Below are positions 1 through 5,373 of a DNA stretch of 8,504 nt, piece after piece. The notes beneath the pieces are model-generated. The model did no database searches. It was not told where the DNA came from and saw only the letters and a list, made by a program, of their open reading frames with translations. The stretch is from Desulfurococcales archaeon. GTDB taxonomy: Archaea; Thermoproteota; Thermoprotei_A; Sulfolobales; WANQ01. The DNA lies in the NCBI GenBank assembly GCA_027043985.1, contig JALUDQ010000214.1, forward strand, positions 1 through 8,504, in the 5' to 3' direction. Within the stretch, counting starts at the first letter, position 1. Every line of letters starts with the position of its first letter. The translations under genes were made by a program, and so were the position numbers.

Positions 1-1451
1 TTAAATACTTGATCTCCTATCTTAACACTATAGGAGTCTTCGCCTACCTCTTCTATTATAGCTGTTATGGTCTTCTCTCCGATCCTGGCATTGTATTCCT
101 TTAATGTCTTCTCTTTAAGCTCTTTGCGATACTTGAAGAATTCTAATGCTTCTTCTGGGAATAAGGCGTATGTTAGATAGTCTTCTTCTTTTTCTACTAG
201 GTCTCTCGGTAATTCTTTCTTTATCTTTTCATACATTGGTTCTAATAGGTCTGCAGGTCTGACATTGATAGGCTTTTCGTCTCCTAATACTTTTTTCACA
301 AGCCATTCTTTTATTGGGGCTGGTGGTCTACCGTATAGTCCTTTTACGTAGTCTTTTACCTCCTTAATTATTATCTTATACCGTTCACCTAAGACAACAT
401 TCATTACAGCTTGTGTTCCAACAATTTGGGAAAGCGGAGTGACTAGTGGAGGCCATCCAAGGTCTTCTCTTACCCTAGGGACTTCTTCGAGGACTTGTTC
501 TAACTTGTCTAGAGCTTTGTATTGTTCTAGTTGCGATATCAAGTTGCTTAGCATTCCTCCTGGTATCTGGTGTATTATAACTCTTGCATCGACTACTGGA
601 CCCTTGTATATATAATCGTATTTTCTATACTTTTTACGAACCTCCCAGAAGTATTCTGCTATTTTTAACACTATATTAATATCAACTCCCGGATCCATGC
701 CTTTTTTCTTCAGAATATACGCTATAGTCTCTGCGGGTGGATGGCTCGTAGCCATGCTCATAGTTGAAACAGCTACATCTAAGAGATCAGCACCAGCTTC
801 AGCAGCTTTTATTAGGGTTATAGGGCCGAAACCAGCTGTTGCGTGGCTGTGAACATTTACTGGTAGCCCCACCTCCTTCTTTATCATCCTCACTAACTCA
901 TATGCCGTATAGGGTTCAAGGATCCCAGCCATATCTTTAATCGTTATAGTATCAGCGTCTAAGGCCTTTGCCTCCTCAGCTAGTTTCCTATAGTATTCTA
1001 GAGTATGTACTGGACTTATAGTATACACTATACATATTTGTACCTCAGCTCCAACCCGCTTTGCTGTTTTAACGCTTGTTATAAGATTCCTATAATCGTT
1101 TAATGCATCGAAGATCCTGAATATATCTATGCCGTTTTCATATGCTTTCTCAACAAATTTTTCAACGATGTCATCGGGGTAGTGATGGTAACCTACGAGG
1201 TTCTGCCCCCGAAGAAGCATCATTAGCTTGGGGCGCCTTATATTTGCTCTTATAATCCTTAGCCTCTCCCAAGGATCTTCCTTCAAATACCTTAAAGGAG
1301 CATCAAAAGTTGCCCCACCCCACATTTCTAGGGCATAGAACCCAGCCTTATCAAAGAGTTCGAGAACCGGGATCATGTCCTCTGTTTTTAAACGTGTTGC
1401 GAGAAGACTTTGGTGAGCATCACGTAGGGTGAGATCGTTTAATTTTACCAT
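1..1451 (-). CDS. pycB: Biotin-dependent carboxyltransferase subunit (pyruvate carboxylase subunit B / oxaloacetate decarboxylase alpha), C-terminus cut by window edge
   Basis: This cytoplasmic enzyme moves CO2 between carboxybiotin and pyruvate/oxaloacetate, either building oxaloacetate or, with a membrane partner, decarboxylating it. The frame gives 483 residues and is still open at base 1. Family motifs seen are RDAHQSLLATR (10-20), whose D11 is a metal ligand; FRIFDALND (111-119); IKDMAG (171-176), whose K172 is the site of the carbamylated lysine; and VNVHSHATAG (199-208), whose H201 and H203 are metal ligands. The conserved C-terminal half follows. The start is ATG at 1451, preceded by AGGTGAT (1463-1457) at good spacing. 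The visible end (VGEDSYSVKIGDQVF) resembles the strand that closes the carboxyltransferase part. A biotinyl domain with its MKM lysine is not in view; it could follow off the edge or sit in a separate carrier gene. PycB and OadA cannot be told apart without those neighbours. Confidence 0.93.
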   Translation of the reverse strand, partial: MVKLNDLTLRDAHQSLLATRLKTEDMIPVLELFDKAGFYALEMWGGATFDAPLRYLKEDPWERLRIIRANIRRPKLMMLLRGQNLVGYHHYPDDIVEKFVEKAYENGIDIFRIFDALNDYRNLITSVKTAKRVGAEVQICIVYTISPVHTLEYYRKLAEEAKALDADTITIKDMAGILEPYTAYELVRMIKKEVGLPVNVHSHATAGFGPITLIKAAEAGADLLDVAVSTMSMATSHPPAETIAYILKKKGMDPGVDINIVLKIAEYFWEVRKKYRKYDYIYKGPVVDARVIIHQIPGGMLSNLISQLEQYKALDKLEQVLEEVPRVREDLGWPPLVTPLSQIVGTQAVMNVVLGERYKIIIKEVKDYVKGLYGRPPAPIKEWLVKKVLGDEKPINVRPADLLEPMYEKIKKELPRDLVEKEEDYLTYALFPEEALEFFKYRKELKEKTLKEYNARIGEKTITAIIEEVGEDSYSVKIGDQVF

Positions 1452-1456
1452 ATTTT

Positions 1457-1499
1457 ATCACCTTTTTTGAAATTTAACATGTTGAATTCTTAGCTTATA
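1457..1499 (-). promoter_or_regulatory. Probable promoter and ribosome binding site of the carboxyltransferase gene
   Basis: On the minus strand a TATAAG element lies at 1499-1494, which would place transcription start near 1471 and give a leader of about 20 nt. The leader carries AGGTGAT (1463-1457), complementary to the archaeal 16S anti-Shine-Dalgarno, six nucleotides before the ATG when measured from AGGTGA. The ribosome site is clear; the TATA assignment is tentative because the whole gap is AT-rich. Confidence 0.5.
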
Positions 1500-1524
1500 C
1501 TAACAATAGGTGTTCAAAGTTATT

Positions 1525-1548
1525 ATTCTTTACTTTTGTTTAAAGAAT
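1525..1548. repeat. 8-bp perfect inverted repeat in the gap between the M42 peptidase and carboxyltransferase genes
   Basis: ATTCTTTA (1525-1532) and TAAAGAAT (1541-1548) are perfect inverted copies around an 8-nt loop. The element lies 26-54 bp upstream of the proposed TATA box of the carboxyltransferase gene and 36-60 bp past the peptidase stop, so it could be an operator for the first or an RNA hairpin ending the second. The arms are almost entirely A and T, so chance occurrence in this AT-rich gap is possible. Confidence 0.4.
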
Positions 1549-1584
1549 TAGATATAATAGAAAGAAGGTTTACAGTTAAGGAAA

Positions 1585-2706
1585 TTACTTAATTTTTCTC
1601 TTCAAATTCTCTTTTATCCACTCACTTGTTAAACGTTTAGTAAAGCCTATTGTTAGTTTTACTGCATTCTCTACATCAGCTAGGCTGAGTACTTCGACTG
1701 GTGAGTGAATGTATCTTGTGGGTATAGATATTGTTCCAGCTGGAACACCCTCTTTGTTCAACTGTATTATTGATGCATCTGTAGTCCCTCCCGTAAGTAT
1801 TTCTAACTGATAGGGTATGTTCTCCTCCTTTGCTGTTCTTATTAGAAGCTCCCTGACAGCCGGATGAGCTATTAGTCCTGACCCTCTCCTACCATCCATT
1901 ATTTTAATAGCTGGCCCCTTACCGATCTTGGTTACTTGTTCGTGCTCCTCAACACCTGGCACGTCGCTTGCAACAGTAACATCTAGAGCCAATGCTACGT
2001 GTGGTTCAATAGCGAAGGCGGCTACTCTAGCTCCCTTTAATCCTACTTCTTCCTGAACAGTTGCTACAGCATAGACGTCTACCTCGTGGTCATCAAGAGC
2101 CTTAAAGGCTTCTATCATAGTTGCAACGCCAACACGGTCGTCAAAAGCTCTTCCCGAAACTATATCGGGGTTTCCTAGTCTTACAACATCTCTATCTAAT
2201 ACAATAATACTTCCAGGACCTATCCCTAGTTTCTCTGCTTCCTCTCTACTACTAACCCCTATATCTATGAACAAGTTGTTCATAGGTATAACTTGCTTAG
2301 CTTCCTCGGGCTTCATAACGTGAGGAGGCTTAGAGCCTATTACACCTCTCACAACATTCTTTCCATCAAGCGACTTTATGAGTACACGCTGAGCTGGTAG
2401 AATACGTTCACTCCACCCACCTATAGGAGCAAACCTAATAAAACCACGCTCATCTACATGAGTCACCATTAACCCTATTTCATCCATATGTGCTGCAACC
2501 ATGAACCTACCGGAACCACGTGAACCCTTCTTAACAGCTATAACATTTCCAAGACTATCAATCCACAGTTCATCGGCATAGGGTTTTAGCTCATCAATGA
2601 TAAGCCCGCGTATCTCTTCTTCATGGCCAGACACAGATATAGTAGAACAAAGCCGTTTAAGTAAGGAGTAAATAGTATCCTTACTATAACGATAACTCAA
2701 TACCAT
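1585..2706 (-). CDS. M42 family metallo-aminopeptidase (TET-type, deblocking aminopeptidase / endoglucanase M homologue)
   Basis: This is a cytoplasmic two-metal aminopeptidase. Members of the family assemble into large tetrahedral dodecamers that trim peptides released by the proteasome. All active-site residues are visible: AAHMDEIG with H73 (metal) and D75 (catalytic), RAFDDRVG with bridging D189, VQEEVG with catalytic E219 and metal ligand E220, ALDVT with D242, and HSPVEV with H334. The length (373 aa, or 371 from the alternative start) suits TET peptidases of about 350 aa. The ATG at 2706 lies only one base after GGTGA (2712-2708), too close for normal use. TTG two codons later, at 2700, sits seven bases behind that site and may be the true start. 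The gene lies about 100 bp downstream of the tRNA on the same strand but has its own TATA-like element. Substrate specificity cannot be read from the sequence. Confidence 0.95.
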   Translation of the reverse strand: MVLSYRYSKDTIYSLLKRLCSTISVSGHEEEIRGLIIDELKPYADELWIDSLGNVIAVKKGSRGSGRFMVAAHMDEIGLMVTHVDERGFIRFAPIGGWSERILPAQRVLIKSLDGKNVVRGVIGSKPPHVMKPEEAKQVIPMNNLFIDIGVSSREEAEKLGIGPGSIIVLDRDVVRLGNPDIVSGRAFDDRVGVATMIEAFKALDDHEVDVYAVATVQEEVGLKGARVAAFAIEPHVALALDVTVASDVPGVEEHEQVTKIGKGPAIKIMDGRRGSGLIAHPAVRELLIRTAKEENIPYQLEILTGGTTDASIIQLNKEGVPAGTISIPTRYIHSPVEVLSLADVENAVKLTIGFTKRLTSEWIKENLKRKIK

Positions 2707-2707
2707 A

Positions 2708-2744
2708 TCACCAAGTATAACTACACAGTCTAAAACTAATAAAA
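2708..2744 (-). promoter_or_regulatory. Probable promoter and Shine-Dalgarno of the M42 peptidase gene
   Basis: TTTTATTA on the minus strand (2744-2737) is a TATA-like element that predicts transcription start near 2716. The short leader then holds GGTGA (2712-2708). This site is one base from ATG 2706 but seven bases from TTG 2700, so it decides between the two starts in favour of TTG unless the transcript is effectively leaderless. Confidence 0.45.
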
Positions 2745-2785
2745 CCTGACCCGTCGGATCTAGTCAACTAGAATAGGATTATTTA

Positions 2786-2897
2786 TGGTGGCGGGGGTCG
2801 GTGGCTGGTAGCGGGGGGTGGATTTGAACCACCGACCTCGGGGTTATGAGCCCCGCGGGCTAACCTGGCTACCCTACCCCGCTGTGTTACCCCGCCA
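2786..2897 (-). repeat. GC-rich inverted repeat enclosing the initiator tRNA; outer stem followed by ACCA
   Basis: On the tRNA strand the leader carries TGGCGGGG (2897-2890) and the trailer carries CCCCGCCA (2796-2789), a perfect 8-bp pairing that would enclose the whole tRNA. The outer stem mimics an acceptor stem: seven pairs GGCGGGG/CCCCGCC, followed on the 5' side by TA as in the tRNA, and on the 3' side by ACCA (2789-2786), like a discriminator base plus CCA. It probably arose by duplication of the acceptor end or serves in precursor folding. The predicted transcription start near 2899 would include it. Confidence 0.75.
2806..2883 (-). tRNA. Initiator tRNA-Met (anticodon CAT), intronless, CCA encoded
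   Basis: The 78-nt gene folds as a full cloverleaf. It has acceptor AGCGGGG/CCCCGCT; D stem GGG/CCC with a 12-nt loop; anticodon stem CGGGG/CCCCG around the loop CTCATAA (anticodon at 2848-2846); variable loop AGGTC; T stem GGTGG/CCACC with loop TTCAAAT; discriminator A; and a genome-encoded CCA (2808-2806). Three features mark it as the initiator rather than elongator Met or Ile2: the A1-U72 end pair, the run of three G-C pairs beside the anticodon loop, and its close resemblance to remembered archaeal initiator tRNAs (AGCGGG... to ...CCCGCTACCA). It brings methionine to the P site during translation initiation. No intron is present in the anticodon arm. Confidence 0.96.
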
Positions 2898-2920
2898 GCT
2901 ATTATTGTTTGTTTGTTGGT

Positions 2921-2928
2921 CTTTTAAG
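2921..2928 (-). promoter_or_regulatory. TATA box of the initiator tRNA gene
   Basis: CTTAAAAG on the minus strand is centred about 41 bp before the first base of the tRNA. A start about 26 bp downstream would fall near 2899, giving a leader of some 16 nt that begins just before the flanking GC stem. The box lies only 7 bp beyond the stop codon of the 92-residue gene. Confidence 0.6.
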
Positions 2929-2935
2929 CTTATCG

Positions 2936-3214
2936 TTATTGGTGTGATTTGATAGTGTTGAATGCGGTGAATTGTTTTCTCGGGTTTGTTTCGGATAGTA
3001 TTTTTTCTATGTTTTTATCTGACAACTCTGATGCTATTACAATGGATTGACCATTTTTTAAGAGGGCTAATGCTTTATCTACTAGTTCGTCTTCGTTTCC
3101 GGCTTTTACTATCTTTATATTGTACTTGGCTTCAAACAATTCAATATATCTTGGAGGCTCGCATACCGTGTCTTTTATCATTAGTACGTAAATATTCTTT
3201 TCACGGGTTTCCAT
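2936..3214 (-). CDS. Hypothetical protein, 92 aa
   Basis: I do not recognise this protein. It appears to be a small soluble alpha/beta domain: strand IYVLMI (8-13), helix around YIELFEAKY (23-31), strand IKIVKAG, an amphipathic helix ELVDKALALLKNG (43-55), strand QSIVIAS (56-62), then helix DKNIEKILSE and a polar tail. There is no signal peptide or membrane segment. The ATG is preceded by GTGATC (3224-3219), which matches the anti-Shine-Dalgarno, with six bases between its GTGA and the ATG. The opposite strand also holds an open frame here (2986-3231), but that frame has a Leu/Phe-rich composition and no ribosome site. The gene diverges from the 3302 gene and its stop abuts the tRNA promoter. 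Confidence 0.65.
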   Translation of the reverse strand: METREKNIYVLMIKDTVCEPPRYIELFEAKYNIKIVKAGNEDELVDKALALLKNGQSIVIASELSDKNIEKILSETNPRKQFTAFNTIKSHQ

Positions 3215-3245
3215 ATATGATCACTGTATAATTGTTTTCGTCTAG

Positions 3246-3260
3246 GATAATTATTAATAT
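3246..3260. promoter_or_regulatory. Shared AT-rich promoter region of two divergent small genes
   Basis: The 87-bp space between the divergent starts at 3214 and 3302 contains one AT block (ATAATTATTAATAT). Read on the plus strand, TTATTAATAT (3251-3260) predicts a start near 3281 and a 21-nt leader. Read on the minus strand, ATTAATAATTAT predicts a start near 3225 and a leader of about 10 nt. Overlapping TATA elements would make the two genes compete for or share initiation complexes. Confidence 0.4.
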
Positions 3261-3301
3261 TGTCTTAATGAATATAGGGTTTCAGCATTGGGAGGAGAGA
3301 C

Positions 3302-3565
3302 GTGGCTAAGTCAAGTGACGAATGGGCGTGGCTTAGGGATCTATACTTTGAGGCTCGTAGACGCTGGATAGATATAGAGATAGATAAGGTGAAAGTCCGT
3401 AGGTCGAAAATAGAAGTGTACATGAGGATTCGAGGGGAGAATGTTAAAATAATAATATACAATGATGGCAGGGTATGGGTTGTTTCAAGACTAAAGGGTT
3501 TGAATATTGCTTTAAAGAGGGTAGTACTACATATATTGGAGAGAAAACGAAAAAAGCAAGACTAA
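3302..3565 (+). CDS. Hypothetical basic protein, 87 aa, GTG start
   Basis: I do not recognise this protein. It begins at GTG with a textbook GGAGG (3291-3295) six bases upstream, which supports translation strongly. The N-terminal half is helical (EWAWLRDLYFEARRRWIDIEI), followed by a beta-rich middle (KIEVYMRIRGENVKIIIYNDGRVWVVSR, about residues 36-63), a short helix, and a strongly basic tail (ERKRKKQD). The high Arg/Lys content suggests contact with nucleic acid or ribosomes, but this is only inference. The DUF2192 gene follows after 49 bp on the same strand, so the two may be cotranscribed. Confidence 0.8.
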   Translation: MAKSSDEWAWLRDLYFEARRRWIDIEIDKVKVRRSKIEVYMRIRGENVKIIIYNDGRVWVVSRLKGLNIALKRVVLHILERKRKKQD

Positions 3566-3614
3566 AGTCTTTGGAATGTCAGATAGTTAAAAGAAATCAG
3601 TAGAGGGTTAATCA

Positions 3615-4349
3615 ATGAGTTCAAAGACTCAGAGAAACCCCTATAGGAAGAAAATAAATACGCTAGTAGACTTGTGGACTAAGATCATAGAATACTATGC
3701 AGAAGGCGGTGTAAAGAGAAAGGAAATAGAGGAGTTGCTAAGGAAATACTATGAAGAGCGGCGAATAACACCCTTTAAGGGGAAGGCAACACCCGAGGAC
3801 CTATATGATAAAGAGCTTACCAGTTTATACATAGTGGGTAAATATGGTCTAGGATTAGATAAAGAATACCGTGAAATATTCGATGAAGTATTTTATCACG
3901 AGGAGACCTTTGAAAGAATAATAGAGCTCGTCTTAAGAGGAGAACACGGTGTAAGAGAACTAGTATTGAACCTGCTAGGCGGTTCTCTAGAGCCTAATAC
4001 TTTAGCAAGAATACTCCGCGTAATGTTCACTATGGTTATTCTAGGATTTAGAAAAGAAGAAGAACTCCATAAGCTACTGAGAAAATTTGCAGAATACTTC
4101 CCAGAGCATAAGGACACGTTGAGAAAGTATACGAGATTCTATATTGCATTCCGTGTTGCAGAAGCAATAGCTAAAGGAGAGGTTAAAAACCGTGTCTCCA
4201 AGGAGGCGCTAAAACAATCGCTTGCATTAAGAATAGGGTTCGAGAAATCGATACCCGATGATAAATACGTGTATTCTATTGCAAAAGAAGTATTCAAAGT
4301 ACCCTCAAAGATACTGAAGAATATATTGAATGTTGAGGAACAAGGGTAA
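3615..4349 (+). CDS. Probable DUF2192 family protein (archaeal, function unknown), 244 aa
   Basis: From memory, the size and opening motif (RKKINTLVDLWTKIIE, about residues 11-26) fit the uncharacterised archaeal family DUF2192. This assignment needs a profile search. The protein looks wholly alpha-helical, rich in Lys, Arg and Glu, without a signal peptide, convincing membrane span or recognisable catalytic motif. A hydrophobic patch, TLARILRVMFTMVILGF (about 129-145), is probably a buried helix. The ATG at 3615 follows GAGG (3603-3606) by eight bases. TTAAAAG (3586-3592) just upstream could serve as a private TATA box, giving an almost leaderless message; alternatively the gene is read with the 87-residue gene before it. 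T-rich sequence after the stop may end transcription. Confidence 0.85.
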   Translation: MSSKTQRNPYRKKINTLVDLWTKIIEYYAEGGVKRKEIEELLRKYYEERRITPFKGKATPEDLYDKELTSLYIVGKYGLGLDKEYREIFDEVFYHEETFERIIELVLRGEHGVRELVLNLLGGSLEPNTLARILRVMFTMVILGFRKEEELHKLLRKFAEYFPEHKDTLRKYTRFYIAFRVAEAIAKGEVKNRVSKEALKQSLALRIGFEKSIPDDKYVYSIAKEVFKVPSKILKNILNVEEQG

Positions 4350-4362
4350 TCAATTTTGTTTG
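4350..4362 (+). terminator. Possible T-rich terminator after the DUF2192 gene
   Basis: TCAATTTTGTTTG follows the TAA stop directly. Crenarchaeal terminators are usually short T-rich tracts without a hairpin, so this could end the 3302-4349 transcript just before the next TATA box at 4378. The T runs are short, so the call is weak. Confidence 0.3.
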
Positions 4363-4377
4363 TGATAAACCAACTAG

Positions 4378-4386
4378 TTTATAAAT
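4378..4386 (+). promoter_or_regulatory. TATA box of the HTH-CBS regulator gene
   Basis: TTTATAAAT is the best archaeal TATA match in the window. It predicts transcription start near 4408 and a leader of about 47 nt before the proposed ATC start, long enough to include the Shine-Dalgarno at 4442-4448. A weaker AT element (CATATA, 4425-4430) lies further down and would give a nearly leaderless message. The palindrome ACTAGT occurs both abutting the TATA box (4373-4378) and 42 bp downstream (4415-4420). Confidence 0.65.
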
Positions 4387-4441
4387 AGGGGCATAATAGA
4401 TTCTACACGGTCAGACTAGTGAAACATATACAAAATATCTA

Positions 4442-4448
4442 GAGGTGA
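4442..4448 (+). promoter_or_regulatory. Strong Shine-Dalgarno pointing to a non-standard ATC start
   Basis: GAGGTGA is a seven-base match to the archaeal consensus GGAGGTGATC. Six bases later comes ATC (4455-4457), in frame with the whole HTH-CBS protein. The same spacing separates AGGTGA from ATG in the carboxyltransferase gene of this window. No ATG, GTG or TTG lies in this frame between the upstream TGA (4446-4448) and ATG 4530, which is 81 bases away from the site. Confidence 0.7.
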
Positions 4449-4454
4449 CCGGGA

Positions 4455-5354
4455 ATCCTTTATCGTTTATCATATACTCAACGCGAAGTATTATTCGCAC
4501 TTATAAAACTTTACAGTAAGCATGGTCGAATGATAAAGAGTAGAGACATAGCCGAAATGGTGGGCAAAGACGAGGGAACGGTGAGAAACATAATAGCGAG
4601 TCTCAAAGCCATGGGATTTATTGAAAGCAAGACTGGTCCACGTGGAGGCTATATGCCAACTCTTAAAGCCTTCGAATACATTAGAATGCCGATATATGCT
4701 CACACCTATGAGGCAATAAGAGTTACAAAAGACGGAAACGAGCTAGACATAGGTATCCTGGGGATAGAATTACTTGACATAACGAGCCCCATGGGTAATA
4801 GAGCAGTACTAAAAGTAGCGGGAGATCTAGGATTAATCAAACCAGGAGACAATATAACCCTAGGCCCAACACCTTCTAATAGACTAGTTATAGAAGGCAA
4901 AGTACTATTTGTTGACGAGTTAAGAAAAGAAATAGTAATAGACATAAACAGAATAGTAAGCATCCCCCGGGAACCAGTAATAAACATAGCATCAAGAAAC
5001 CTAGTAACAGTGTCATCAGAAGCAAGTATTCGTGACGTAGCAAAAGTACTATTCAAACACGGAATACGTGGTGCCCCAGTACTAGACCACAATGGCAACG
5101 TCATAGGCCTAATAACTACAGCCGATATAGCTAAAGCCGTTACCGAAAACAACATAGAAGCAAATGTACAAGAATACATGAGGAAAGAAGTCGTCAAAAT
5201 AAGAGATAACGAAGACATCCTCGATGCAATAAAGCTAATGATAGATAAAGGCATAGGCAGACTCCTCGTAATAAACTCTTCCGGAAAACCAGTTGGCATA
5301 ATAACTCGTACAGATATCCTTAGGAGAATTGCTGGCCTAGAAAAAATAATATAG
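4455..5354 (+). CDS. Predicted transcriptional regulator: winged helix-turn-helix plus tandem CBS domains (COG2524-like)
   Basis: This is a predicted DNA-binding regulator whose C-terminal CBS pair would sense an adenine nucleotide or similar ligand. Counting from ATC 4455 it has 299 residues: winged helix about 5-72, with TQREVLFALIKLY as first helix and DEGTVRNIIASLKAMGFIE as recognition helix; a beta-rich middle domain about 80-172; CBS1 about 177-230 (GAPVLDHNGNVIGLITTADI); and CBS2 about 239-295 (RLLVINSSGKPVGIITRTDI). The first conventional start, ATG 4530, would delete the first HTH helix and lacks a ribosome site. Coding sequence continues upstream to a TGA at 4446 with only ATC placed behind the Shine-Dalgarno. 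The start is therefore inferred; from ATG the protein is 274 aa. The C/D RNA lies 19 bp downstream. The target genes are unknown; self-regulation is possible but unsupported. Confidence 0.85.
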   Translation: MLYRLSYTQREVLFALIKLYSKHGRMIKSRDIAEMVGKDEGTVRNIIASLKAMGFIESKTGPRGGYMPTLKAFEYIRMPIYAHTYEAIRVTKDGNELDIGILGIELLDITSPMGNRAVLKVAGDLGLIKPGDNITLGPTPSNRLVIEGKVLFVDELRKEIVIDINRIVSIPREPVINIASRNLVTVSSEASIRDVAKVLFKHGIRGAPVLDHNGNVIGLITTADIAKAVTENNIEANVQEYMRKEVVKIRDNEDILDAIKLMIDKGIGRLLVINSSGKPVGIITRTDILRRIAGLEKII

Positions 5355-5373
5355 CAGCATAGTTACGGCAGTT

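Noticed and set aside
2806..2883. Reading the CAT tRNA as elongator Met or Ile2
   Set aside because: The A1-U72 pair and three G-C pairs next to the anticodon loop are archaeal initiator hallmarks; elongator Met and Ile2 normally start with G1-C72.
2786..2897. tRNA flanking repeats as an integration (att) site of a mobile element
   Set aside because: The repeats are inverted complements copying both strands of the acceptor stem and lie within 112 bp; no integrase or foreign gene is near.
2986..3231. 81-codon plus-strand frame opposite the 92-residue gene
   Set aside because: Its composition (Leu, Phe, Arg, Tyr runs) is that of a shadow frame, it lacks a Shine-Dalgarno, and the minus-strand frame has GTGATC at proper spacing and a balanced alpha/beta protein.
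4706..5299. Long open frame on the minus strand opposite the HTH-CBS gene
   Set aside because: It is antisense to a clearly conserved regulator, is rich in Ser, Ile, Leu and Thr as mirror frames often are, and has no ribosome site or recognisable domain.
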